A stretch of DNA of 58,682 bases from Priapulus caudatus (Eukaryota > Priapulida > Priapulimorpha > Priapulimorphida > Priapulidae). The translations under genes and the position numbers were made by a program. Position 1 is the stretch's first letter. Every line of letters begins with the position of its first letter. The notes below the pieces were generated by a model, which did not search any database, had not been told where the DNA came from, and saw nothing but the letters and a program-made list of their open reading frames with translations. Location of the stretch: positions 49,533 through 108,214 of the forward strand of contig NW_014577204.1 of the NCBI RefSeq assembly GCF_000485595.1, written 5' to 3'. Positions 45,001 to 56,400 of this stretch are shown piece after piece.

Positions 45001-48000
45001 ATCAACACCCGCCAAGCATGGCAGCTGCGGTGTAAATTTGCACTGTGCACTTGTTCTGAAAATGCAGCTATACAAAATTTATCCAATTGGCTATGCCCAA
45101 AAGTGTATTTCTGTATCGCACATTTGCTTGCTAAATTTTTGGCTTCGGAAATTGTTCCCTGCATCCCTTATATTGGGTTCACCCAGCCATGTGGTAGTGG
45201 GCAGGTGGTAGGTACACAATATATTGTCTATTTACTGTTTTTCTACAAGGAAAACTGCACGGTATGTAGTGTGGAGGTGCTATATTGTGCGTTGGCCGAA
45301 CGCAATTAAACAAAATCATAGACGTGGTCATCCTTATTATGGCCTAGTTTTTAGCCTCATTGAAACATAGTCAAGATTGCGCAGCTATGTTAGATCGCAT
45401 TCGATCGTCCGGCGTGCGTCCGTCGAGTGCGTCCGTCAACAGTTGCGCACAAATCTTAACGCCTCGGACGTACGCGTCACGCCATATTTGGAGGACGTCG
45501 AGGGGGTAATCCGAAAACGCAGTGGGATATCGCAAGCTGGGGGTCAAAGGTCAAAGGTCAAGAGCGTGTAAAATTAAGGAGGGAACATTCACTCGCTTAA
45601 CTTAGAGTATAGGGAGGAAAAGTGCAGGAATTGCGGCACAAATCTAAACGCGCTCTGACCTAAGGACTGCTGATAGTCGGTGTATAGCTCATGCTAGGAC
45701 AGGCCATCACTGTGTCGAAATGTGAGGTCACAGTGTTCCAAAGCGTCAATGGGCACGGGCAGATTTTAGACATTTTCTGAGGACATGCCTGACGGAGCAA
45801 ATTGAAAAACTTTTTTCGGTTTCAGCGGTTGACCTACCATTTTGTTATGGCTTTATGAAAGGCACCATGAAAATGTGCCTGTTCACTTGCCGCGTTGCCG
45901 AGAGTACAGTTTCTTGATAACCTTTTGACCCTCAAAAGAGGAGTGTGACTTTAAACATGTGGTGATTGTTAACTGTTAACTGCTGTTATAGAAAGAAATT
46001 TTGACTGCTGCGTGTTTGCTAGTAGAATCATACATGCCTGGAGATATTGAGGCTACAACTGATCACAGTGAATTTCACAAAGCCTAAATTGCTTGAAGAA
46101 GGTTTATGCTCCTTAAATCGTATAATTTCTATGGCATTCTGTACTGTCAGTGTGTTAATATGCCACTGCCAGTGAATGTGGTTGGTGATAGTATGTGTAG
46201 TTTTTGCCTGCGTTAATTAGGTACAGTGGCAGCTCTCTATTGCAGCCTGTAGGCGGTTAAACATTGATTTGTTTCTCAACTGCGGTTGCGAAGTACCTGT
46301 GGGTTGTGGAGACGCTCCCATTTAACAGTGAAATTCCACACATAACTCTTACTTGAAAAATCGCCTTACTTAGAGAGATAATGAGATGAGTTATATATGA
46401 GATTCTGTAGTGTACATTATGAATAGTTGGAATAGTCACTAGCACTTAAATAATTACCAGGAGTGAGGCTTGGATTCTCCCAGACTTAATTTTTTCATCA
46501 AATCTTTGGCACCAATATAGCACCGCAAATGTGTAGTTCTTGGAGCCTTATTGGTCACTAATCACTGGCCTCTACCTGGTTCTTCTCGTTTTTCTTGTAT
46601 TCTAATAGCGGTTAGACCGGGTCTCACACACTTGCCACCATAATAACCCATTAGTTCAGGCACGCGATTTGTACGTCAACCAATGGAGTTTGCGGAGCTT
46701 ACATGCAGAGATGCAGAACGGTTGCTTGAAATGATCGTGTCCGCCAACCCCCTGCCGTATCCTCTGCATATCTGCGCCTAACAAAGGTGTCACTACGCAC
46801 AACTTAAATGTTACGTTTATAACCGTAGCAACAGACCTCAGATGAGCCCAGACGCTCTGCGGCTCTTGTTTAGGATGTTAATATGAATAAATGAGTTAAC
46901 TAATTAAATAATTAATACATGCATATATATATATTATATATATATATACATATAATCCATAACTGATTCATGTGCTTCAGGCTCATATGTTGAAGGAGAT
47001 GTGGAGGAGGAATTGATGGAAGTGTATGATGTTGGAATCATTTGCCACCCAGACGACAACGAAGTAGCAGAGTGCCTCTCTGACTGCTTGGAGAGGGTTT
47101 TTAACTACAGTGTTTACCTGCATCATCGCGATGGTCTTGCAGATGGCATTGAACTGATGGAAATGTGCAATGCTGTCGAAAACAGGTGCACACCAGTAAT
47201 TAGACATAGCATATGTTGTAAAATCGTAGGCAATGCGTATATTTTGAGTAGGTGCTTGTGCAAAATTTTTCTTTAGATATTATTAGAGTCAACTATATAC
47301 GTGTGACTAAGGTGCAGCGATATTTGCTTTTAGTGTATCTGCTGACACACAGAAGTATCTTAATCTAAGTATCTTTCTTCGGGTATATAGTGTGGATGTT
47401 TGATTTTTATTTCAGGTGCAATTCCATAGCCGTAATCATGTCGCATTCCCTGATGAACAGCCGCTATCATAGAGAGTTTACTGGATTTGCATACTCGTTA
47501 TCTGTTGAAGGTAAGTGGTTTGCACTTTATCTTCTCTGCTATCAGGTATGCGAATATATGTATGTTGATCGAGTGCACACTGATGTTTAATAACACCAAG
47601 GTTATTAATAGTAGTAAATATAGTTAATATACTACTATTAATAACCTTGGTGTTATTGTTTTACAGTTAAATAAATCTAGGATTTTTTTTTTTCGTTTCT
47701 TCCTGGGTAGTTATTTATTTTGGTTACTTATTACCATAGAGTTTCTGTGATTGCTCATGTACAGGTGGCATGACGAAGAAGGTTTTGCAGTTAAATAAAT
47801 CTATGATGTTTTCATTATTTGGTTTTCACGTTTCTTCTTCCTGGGTAGTTAGTATTTTTGGTTACTCATTAGAAGTCTCTGTGATCGCTCACGTGCAGAT
47901 GGCATGAGGAAGAAGGTACTCGTGGTCTTCACGATGCCAGATGTGAAGAAACCTCAGCTACGAAGCGTCTACCGCATGCTCTCTAACATTCCACTGCGCA

Positions 48001-48524
48001 CTACCGGCTTCATGGAGTACGACCTTCGCCGCATCGGCAACACCTTCTCTAAACAGCGCATGCCACGCTCCACCTCAGATCTGACTGTACATACAGGAAT
48101 AGTGCCGGTGTCGTGTCCCGTGCCTACGCAGGACACCCGCCCGTTGGCTCTCACGTGTGATACATCCATACAGGGCTCAACCCCCTTGGCGCTGACATGT
48201 GATACACGTATGCAGGAATCTAGTATAGTGTCATCTCCCACATCTAGCCAGGGAGCAGGAATGGCTGTAGTGCCATACACAGCTGTGTATGGCACGGGCA
48301 TGTCAGCTCAGGTGCGTGCCGTACCTATGGAGGAAACAAGAATGACAGAGGTACCTGGGTACCTACAAGATGGTTCACTTGTAGTTACCAATGATGAACC
48401 ACGCAAAAGTTTGTGCCAGAGACTGTGTAATAGAATCAGGAATTTAGGCCAAACGTTGCGTGGCCACGATGACAACACTTGTCGACAAAGGAGCAAGGAC
48501 GAATCTTTTGTGTTTCACACTTAG
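42033..48524 (+). CDS. MYD88: MyD88-like adaptor: Death domain + TIR domain with long N- and C-terminal extensions
   Basis: MyD88 links TLR/IL-1R TIR domains to IRAK-family kinases through its Death domain, driving NF-kB-type responses at the membrane-proximal cytosol. Five exons, plus strand: 42,033-43,453; 43,566-43,714; 46,981-47,185; 47,416-47,510; 47,899-48,524 (phases 2, 1, 2, 1), about 831 residues against 296 in human. Death domain about 437-520: DWRGLAELMGY, FREWSAQP, LLSMLTTLGREDI, all close to MyD88. TIR about 538-678: box 1 YDVGIICHPDD, BB loop HHRDGLADG, then NAVENRCNSIAVIMS and REFTGFAYSLS. The BB-loop proline of vertebrate MyD88 is absent, and the box 3 FW pair is not evident. 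The linker is only ~16 residues. Residues 1-436 are Ser/Asp/Glu-rich and unlike known domains. The last ~150 residues include PLALTCDT twice. The ATG at 42,033 is the first in frame; a good acceptor at 42,105 raises the possibility that this exon begins there and that an upstream exon supplies the start. Confidence 0.88.
44129..44235. repeat. 24-bp minisatellite, ~4.5 units
   Basis: Units like TCACAGAGTGGATCCTTCCC + ATGG diverge progressively from left to right. Inside the MyD88 large intron. Multiples of three keep a Ser/Gln/Phe frame open. Confidence 0.85.
45541..45560 (+). promoter_or_regulatory. Triple DR1 nuclear-receptor half-sites
   Basis: GGGTCA-A-AGGTCA-A-AGGTCA: three hexamers with one-base spacers, giving two overlapping DR1 elements, the classic binding site for HNF4/RXR-type receptors. 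It sits in the large intron of the MyD88-like gene. Function is inferred from motif alone. Confidence 0.5.
47590..47656. repeat. Palindrome in MyD88 last intron
   Basis: Arms AACACCAAGGTTATTAATAG… and complement, near perfect, around AAATATAGTTAATA. Directly precedes the duplicated acceptor region. Confidence 0.9.
47660..47915 (+). repeat. ~125-bp tandem duplication spanning the splice acceptor of the last MyD88 exon
   Basis: Two adjacent copies (47,660-47,783 and 47,784-47,915) share TTAAATAAATCTA, CCTGGGTAGTTA, a GTGATYGCTCAYGT acceptor tract and the exon start GGCATGASGAAGAAGGT. The downstream copy gives the used acceptor at 47,898. The upstream copy has an equally phased acceptor at 47,764 that would add ~45 foreign residues and then stop, removing the end of the TIR domain. 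Confidence 0.85.
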
Positions 48525-50000
48525 AGATTTGATCGTCACCGTGTCTAGCAACACTATTTGTAATGGCACCCATAGCCGTGGCAGACTGGACGTGCAGGCA
48601 GGGCAGGAGGGTGTATCCTCCCTCACTAATGTGATGCCATGCGTTGTGGGTAACAGTGTGTCACTGTGTTTGCGAATTCATAGTAGGAACTGTGATTGCA
48701 CACATCACTAGTGGCTGCTGCTCGCACGACGCAAGTGAAAAACCACGGGCAAAGGGAAGATGATACAAGACGAACAAACAACGGGATCAAACACCAAAAA
48801 GATGAAATACAGAGCTTCTATTGTAGGGTAGTTTAACCCTGTGTGTAGATTTGTATATTGTTATATAGTATTTTGCTTACTTTTCCAAAATTGGTGATAG
48901 ATAGTGAAAGCCGTAAACAGTGAAGTGGTAAATAATGGACAAGAGATAAAGTACAGTTTCTCCACAGGGTTTTATGCAGGCCAGATTTATATTGATATAT
49001 CGGACCCATTCACAATCCAAATGGAGGTGAAACTTCACAATTTGAATGCAGATATTTATATTATTTACACAACTGGGCTGTGTATTTTTGACAATAACTA
49101 CAATTTCTTATCAAAATCATGTTACTCACTATTCAGCACTATCACAAAAAGGCAGTGTTCAAAATTAACAAATGTGGTAATTTTCTCCCAAAATAAATTG
49201 TCCTGATTAAACCTAGCTCTAATTAAGCAGTCGAGCCCAGATTGGGGAAACGACGTGAGTGTCTCTGTGTATGTGAGAAAAATAAAAGAGAACGAAGGGA
49301 GAGAGACATGGGAGGGGGGGGGTGAGCGAGAGAGAGAGAAGGGAGGAAGAAAGAGCATGTATACTACGTGTGATCACTGATGCCATGCAATGTAGTGCAG
49401 TAAGCTTGGTTTTAATTAAATGAAATATATGCCACATATTGCCTCTAATTTCGAATGCTATGTGTGACATTAGTACACATTTGACTAGGTGCTGAAATTG
49501 TGAGTCATTCTTTTATAATTTGTGAGGGATTTAGGGATAATATCATATGCGTCGTGTTATACGTACTGCGATGTTTGTGCCTTGCGATAATTATGGTGCC
49601 AAGAATTATATAAGTGATTACAATCATTGACTGTGATAGATGTTGATATAACTGTGATTTTGTGCATTGCATGCTGGAAATTTTATATTGCAGGCCAGCA
49701 GGAGAAACGATATATAGTGGATCAGAGATAGTGTGTATAGGGGGAGGGTTCCTGTGAAATGAGAGATATGGAGACGAGTAGTTTCTGGTTCGTAGATGAC
49801 TAGACTTGAGGAGTTCTTAGAGGGTTTCTGCAGAAATTTAAGTTATTTGAGAATTGCATAAAGTACAAAACTTTGCCACCCACCCAATGTAATGGCTATG
49901 TGCTGTAATGTTTATTATAAACGTGCCCCCTTTCCACACACCTGGTAGTTAGAATATATAGGGTGTTGTTAAATATATAGTGCCAACTATATAATACAGT
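48525..50000. other. MyD88 3' flank, no further gene seen
   Basis: Probably holds the 3' UTR; an AATAAA lies at 49,192-49,197. A GA-rich stretch occurs at 49,280-49,350. Open frames of 83-100 codons have no motif or exon signal. Confidence 0.4.
49192..49197 (+). promoter_or_regulatory. Candidate poly(A) signal of MyD88-like gene
   Basis: AATAAA, 668 nt after the stop codon. Another AATAAA lies at about 49,279. Confidence 0.3.
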
Positions 50001-50208
50001 TATACTGTATACGCTGTATATTTCGCGGTGGTTTAATTTTCGCTAATTTCGCGAACGCATCCCCGACCACGAAAATAACAACACGCGAATAATTCATACC
50101 GAATAATTCATAATTCACCGACCGCGAAATTAACCACTCGCGAAATTGGCTGTCGACGCTGAATTCGCGAAAATGTCTGTAAGCAAAAAATATGGCATAT
50201 ACAGTATA
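50001..50208. mobile_element. Tc1/mariner-type MITE rich in TTTCGCG, 208 bp
   Basis: Ends TATACTGTATACGCTGTATA and its partial complement TATGGCATATACAGTATA, so a TA target duplication is possible. The interior repeats GCGAAAT/ATTTCGC and GAATAATTCATA several times, a fold-back layout. No ORF of note. Confidence 0.7.
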
Positions 50209-50217
50209 GTGAATGCA

Positions 50218-50305
50218 TAATATCAAGAGCTAATAATACCTAGGTATAGGTACAGGTATAGCAGGTAATAATACCTAGGATAGGTATTATTAGCTCTTGA
50301 TAATA
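50218..50305. repeat. Palindrome 10 bp after the MITE
   Basis: Arms ATAATATCAAGAGCTAATAA… and complement around an imperfect CCTAGG/TAGGTA repeat core. Perfect over the outer 25 bp. Confidence 0.9.
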
Positions 50306-52428
50306 TGCGTATAGAGGGCATGTTTGCTCATGTCTAGGTAATCTACATATCTAGCAAGTATTGTTCAAACAACCAATTGTTTAAACATTGCTCACAAGTG
50401 CCACCTAGACTGTTTACAATGAATTTGTTGGGAAATGAATCATCTTGTGCAAAGAAATATGACCACCTGGATACGAAGGTTTTACTGCATTTGAGATAGA
50501 ACATAGAAATGCTGTCGCTGTGAACCAGATAACAGATATCTGTATAGCTGTATCAGTAGGCTGTTAGGTGATTTAAACGACTTAAATACTTCAGAACTCG
50601 CACTACGAGTGGACACTAGTGATTAGTTTTATAGATCTGATACTGCCAACCGTAGCCTATGCAACATTTGTAAGCGCATGCAGTCTATTTTGGAATTTGT
50701 ATCTTTTAAAAATATCTATTTTATTATGAATTTATCTCAGACTCTATATATGCAATGGTCGTTAATGATATAATGATGGCAGTACTGACAATTATTATTA
50801 AATGAGACACATTGTGTATTTATGTGTAAAACGAATACGTGACTTGCTTTTGTATTCAATCTTAAACATAAATCTCTTACATTGTATATGGAGCTGATTG
50901 GTTTTATTATTATTATTAGGTTTTTCGGCAGCACAGCGTTTTAAATGCAAACGTCAGTGATCAGTCAATAATGAGACTGTTTGTCTAACTTCACAGATGT
51001 AGGGCCATGATTGCACTCGTCTTTTCAACTAACAATAACCTCTTCTTTGCGTGTGATAAGATTCTATGGTAAATACAACACAAAATGCTCAACGTCATCT
51101 GCATAAGAAATATGCGGTATGCTGCTGAGTATATTGCGGTGAAGGAGAGCTAAAAGAGGTGGGCGAGGAAGGGAAAAGTAAAAGGGAAGAGAGGTTTGGT
51201 ATATGAATTGAGAACAAACGCACACAATGTGAATTTCAGTCGAGCATGATCATGAGGTATATAATTTCATTTAGGTTTCAGTCGGCTCAAGTGCCACATA
51301 ATACAATGCGTGTTGACAACTAAACGTGATACCAGCTATTCAAGCAATCGGTTAAAAAATTTGGACTCGGCGATTCTGCTGCTGCTCCAGCACGCATGAA
51401 ACGACATAACTCGCCTATCTAATTCTGAGTCGTAGAATCAAGGACAAGATGACGCCCGAGTAACTGTTCATTGAGAACTAACGACACTGCCAAACGTGCA
51501 CATGTGCTGATAGACATGAAAATGACTGCCATAAAAATTATCAACCAACAATCAAACAGTGATTGAACGTCTAAAATTTACACACGGTATATACTGTCGA
51601 CGCAAGCAATGTGATGTTTCCTTGACGAATTAAATCCAGGTACATGCACATGAATGTTATTCGTACAAACGTTACAACACAGTATTTATCTATCATGAAG
51701 CAATGCATCTAGCAATGTGAACATTATGCTTGAGAACCAAAATACAAACAATTTTATCCGATTTATTATTATTATTTACACAAACTATTTCAATTCTACG
51801 TTATATGATTGCATAATTTCTGCTAATTATTCTGTGGCATCACAAATCAGATTTCAAACTGCCATTCATAGCATATTAGTCTATGTAACGGCCTTGAGAA
51901 TGTAACAGTATGCCCAACTACGGGCTCCATTATCTCAATAACACTACACTTGATCAATAGCTGTTTGCAGCAACTAAACACCACAATACGATTCATCATT
52001 TATTCAGCAGCATTACAAATTGACTGTGTTTATGAACATACATCTTTAACAAATCTCACAAGCTGATATGTCATCATGACCCACTCCACTCATTCAGAGA
52101 TTATCAACACCATGATGAACAAGCGAACATTGCTATTGTTCTCATTCAACACAGCTAGGTTATTGCATCACGTCTGAAAGAGATTAAACTGTTTAGATTC
52201 ATAACCACTGATGGTACAATTATAGATAGCATTATTATACAATAGGTACAATTACAGACACAACTGTACTCACTATTCCTGTATTCAGTGGAAGCAGATT
52301 AAAAATGAGCATAAGAAGAATAATCAGCAACCAACAATCGGAAGTCGATTAACCGTTAATCGAGTATTCAATAAAATAATAAAACGTGCAGGTACAAAAT
52401 CTGAATACCGTCTTTGCGAAGAACTAAT
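50306..52428. other. Intergenic, no gene seen
   Basis: AT-rich sequence between the MyD88-like and DEPDC1 genes. I found no exon chain, RNA gene or strong repeat on either strand. Confidence 0.4.
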
Positions 52429-53142
52429 CAGGGATGAGATTAGATAATTTAATTTTCAGCTGACATTTTAATTAGCAAACAGAGGAGCGAGCAATGCGAG
52501 GACCGTAGGTCATTTTTTTTAAAGAATGGTGCAATTTGGTGCATTCTAAGCTATTCTGAACAAATTATAGGAGACTCTTGAATCACCTTTTCAAGTTGTC
52601 AAAAGGAACAAACGAACTATAATAGCAAATTGGGGGGGGGGGCTGAAAATAGGGCAAGTTTTGTTATTAAATGTCTAGACATAATGATATTTTTATGTTT
52701 CCACCCGTCGCTTGCATTGTTTTACTCAGACATAAGCTGCCTTGCTGCGACCAGATTTGAATGAAAAAAACACAATGCGAATGGAACAATCAGTGCATAG
52801 TCATGCACAGAACATGCACGCAGCAACATGTAAACCCGGCCCCCAGGCCAGGCATCGTCGTTACGTGATCAGCTACCTCAAATGTTTGCCCCTCTACTGC
52901 AGCCTGTGAACGAGGATCTCCTTTTCTGGTACGCAAAAACAGATACACTGTATACTTTGCTGTCAGCCTACTGTCTACACTCTACAGTCTACAGTCAGGT
53001 GCTGTTGAGGGTATATAATTTAAATTGTTACATTGTTACCCCTTCCCAATATTCTCAACGAAAATAGACGTTTCACAAAATCGACCCCTGGGACTGTCAA
53101 ATCCGCGGATTTCCGCGGATCCGCGGAAGAATCTCATCCCTG
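52429..53142. mobile_element. hAT-like MITE, 714 bp, ACTAAT duplication
   Basis: Ends CAGGGATGAGATT and AATCTCATCCCTG, flanked by ACTAAT at 52,423-52,428 and 53,143-53,148. The right subterminal part holds nested TCCGCGGA palindromes. CAGGG ends suggest hAT, but the visible duplication is 6 rather than 8 bp. A solo right end lies at 33,775. Confidence 0.8.
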
Positions 53143-53438
53143 ACTAATGTGATAAATTGAGATGACAGACACAGAGAGCACCCACACCCTGCGCCCTCAC
53201 TGATGGCATTCTCATTCTGTTTCATTCACAGTCTGAAGCATCCATGCCATCATCATCATCGAGAGCTTCACGTTAAGCTTTCATTTGAAGTTTCAGTATG
53301 ATCTATAGCAGATTAGCACACGATTTCATACATCATTTAGGGTTATTTTCCACATGTAGCATCCTTACTGGCTTCTTCAATTACCTATAGTCTCATGCTT
53401 CTTATCCTTACACACAGAGTCATGTTCCTCGGCTTCAC

Positions 53439-56400
53439 CTACAACCTCATGCTTCTCAGCTTCATCAATGGCTTCGGGATGCGGGATCTTGATTCTGGAG
53501 GAAAGAATTCAGCCTCTTCGGCAGCCGTTGGGAACCTCTTCCGGTAGATGTCTGGATATGCCAACTTAAACTGCAACAAAGAAAAAACCAGCACGTCAGC
53601 AACAAACACCAATACATGTCAACAACAATCACCAGCACACGTCACCAACAAACACCAATACATGTCACCAACGCCCACCCAGCACACTCACCAACAAACA
53701 CGCAATACATGTCACAACAAGCCACCCAGCACACTCAACGCAACAAACACACAAATACATTCACCAACAACCACTCAAGCACACGTCACCCCCCGCATAA
53801 CAAAGCACCAATACATGTGGCAGCCAAGGCCGCACCAGCACACGCAATCCAAAAACACCAATACATGTCACCGGAACAACACACAGAGCAACTTGTCAGC
53901 AACAAACACCAATACATGTCAACAACAATCGCCAGCACACGTCACCAACAAACACCAATACATGTCACCAACGCCCACCAGCACACGTCACCGCAACAAA
54001 CACCAATCATGTCATCCGAACAAACCCAATACATTCACCGGAACAACCACTAGCACACGTCACCAACAACCAACCAGCGAGCACACGCACCAACAAACAC
54101 CAATACATGTCACCAACAACCACCAGCACACGTCACCAACAAACACCAATACATGTCACCAACAACCACCAGCACACGTCACCAACAAACACCAATACAT
54201 GTCACCGAACAGAGCGTCACCATACGACTCACCAACGAAACCCAAAACATTCACCAACAACCACCAGCCAACGTTGTCGTCACCAACAAACACCAAATAC
54301 ATGGTCCCGAACAACCACAGCACACGTCATCCAACGAACTCAATAGTATTTCACCAACCACCAGCCACACCGACACGCGTAGTCCTTAAGTTCTTTCTCT
54401 TTCTCCTTCGCACTCACGCGCGCTTGTTGCCTGATAATACTGTCCAGCAGACTCGTGAGCATGCAACTGCTGTGAGAGTGCGCCTCCTTTTCTGGTTCCA
54501 TATCCTGCCTTGCGCAACAGACTGCTCACATAACTGAGCGCGTCGGCGGAGTGTCGTCGATCGAATACGACCCAGGGCCTGAAGGACAGAGCGTAGTTGA
54601 TATCGATGACCAATGCACATGCACTTGCATCGTCCACCTGGCTCACCGTAGGCAGCAAGCATGTGCCATGTACACCTGCGCACATGACTCGTACAATGTA
54701 CCTAAGTGGACAGATATCACATTGCCTGGCACGTAATGCGCGTCATGTACATGCATCCAACACGCTCACGTAACCTGCATGTGGACATATCGTCACGTAC
54801 CTGCGTGTGGCATACGACACATACCTGCGGTGGCATACGTCCCTACCTGCCGTGTGATATACGTTCACAATACCTGCGTGTGACAGTACGTCACATACCG
54901 GCGCGTGACACACGTCAGTGACGTCAACGTACCTGCGCGTGACACGCGTGCACGATACGCTGCGCGTGAACACACAGTCAACAGGACCGGCGCATGACAC
55001 TCCGTCACGTACCTGCACGTACACGCGTTCACGTACGCTGCGCGTGACACACGTCACGTACTGCGCGTGAACACACGTCCATACCGGCGCGTGAGCACCA
55101 GTCAACGTACCTGACGCATGACACGCGTCATCGTACCTGGCGTCGACACACGTCAGCACTACCGGCGCGTGACACACGTACATACGCGGCGCGTGACACG
55201 CGTCACGTACCTGCCGCGTGAGCACACGTCACGCTAACTGCATGCGCGGACACACGTCACATACGCGGCGGCGTGACCCAGCGCGTCACATACAAGCGGC
55301 TGAGCAAGCAGCGTCACGTAGCCTGCGCGTGACACAACTCCATACCGCGCGCGTGACACGTCCACGTACCTGCGCATCGACACGCGTCACGAGGTACCTG
55401 CGCGTGACACGGTGCAGTACCGATGCACGTGACACGCCGTCAACGTACCGGCGCGTGACACGTCACGTACGGCCGCCGTGTACACGGCGTCCGTACGGCT
55501 GCGCGTGGACACAGCGTCACAGATACCGCTGCGTGACACGTCACTACCTGCGCATGCGACACTGGCGTCACGTACTGCGCGTGACACATGGCTCACATAC
55601 CCCACCACGCGGACAGACACGTCACGTACCTGCGCGTGACACACGTCACATACCGGCGCGTGACACACGTCACGTACCTGCGCGTGACACGCGTCACGTA
55701 CCTGAGTGCGACTTGTCCGGGCCTGCGCGAGTCTCGTATTGATCTGTTTCTTGAGGGTTTCCGGCACGGCCATGATGTCGGCGTGGTTCTCTACGAGGAA
55801 GGTGACAAGTCGCAGGTTGAGCAGCATGTCTTGGTCGTCCTCGTACTCCGGTCTCAGTATGCTGCTCGTAAACGTCTCTATAACCTGGAGGAAATTTCCA
55901 AGGATTTTTCGTTCTCATAAGTTTACGATGATTCTGTCAACGGTTTACGAGTCGAAGTTAATGGTAAGACTAATGTGAAGCCTAATTTTGTTTCTGACAA
56001 CGGGCCCCTGAGCATCAGCTGCGGTATGGCACACGTAGACGCACGTACGTTCGAATCGGTGCTCGCAGTCACTTCCGTGGAATGAACACCTGTCTATAAA
56101 GTAGGGTTTTGGCACTGAATGGCAGTTATACTAAAAAACCCAACTCTAAAGAACAGAGGGATGTCTATAGAGTAGGGTTTTGGCATTTCTTTTGAGTGGC
56201 AGTCATACAGTAAACCCGACTCTATAGAATGGGCACTAGTGGTCTATGAAGGATACTATTGGTGTGTCCAAAGAGTGACAGTTATATACACATACACAGC
56301 CTCCAGACAGAATATACACACGTGTAAAATTCACAGGCTGCACACGTATGCAGAGACACACGTCGGCCCATATGTATATGTACACACACACACATATATA

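Larger units (their letters stand above)
43715..46980 (+). other. 3.3-kb intron between Death-domain and TIR exons
   Basis: Begins gtgtgt, ends ttcag, phase 1. I see no convincing extra exon. Open frames at 43,990-44,250 come from a minisatellite, and others (44,175-44,629, 44,859-45,571) lack matching acceptor/donor pairs or domain signal. A phase 1-1 exon carrying a longer linker cannot be excluded. Confidence 0.6.

Noticed and set aside
53548-54537. 329-codon Thr/Asn/Gln/His-rich protein
   Set aside because: Reads through the 46-bp minisatellite in the last DEPDC1 intron, on the opposite strand.
53377-54578. Alternative DEPDC1 ending through exons 54,578-54,418 and 53,494-53,377
   Set aside because: Phases and splice sites fit, but the resulting protein lacks family motifs, while the chain with LLDSIIRQQ and the YPDIYRKRFPT ending matches DEPDC1.
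53585-55701. CRISPR array
   Set aside because: Repeats are contiguous with no unique spacers, and the genome is an intron-bearing animal.
54743-55742. 160-174-codon frames in 54.7-55.7 kb
   Set aside because: Generated by the 24-bp minisatellite in the DEPDC1 intron.
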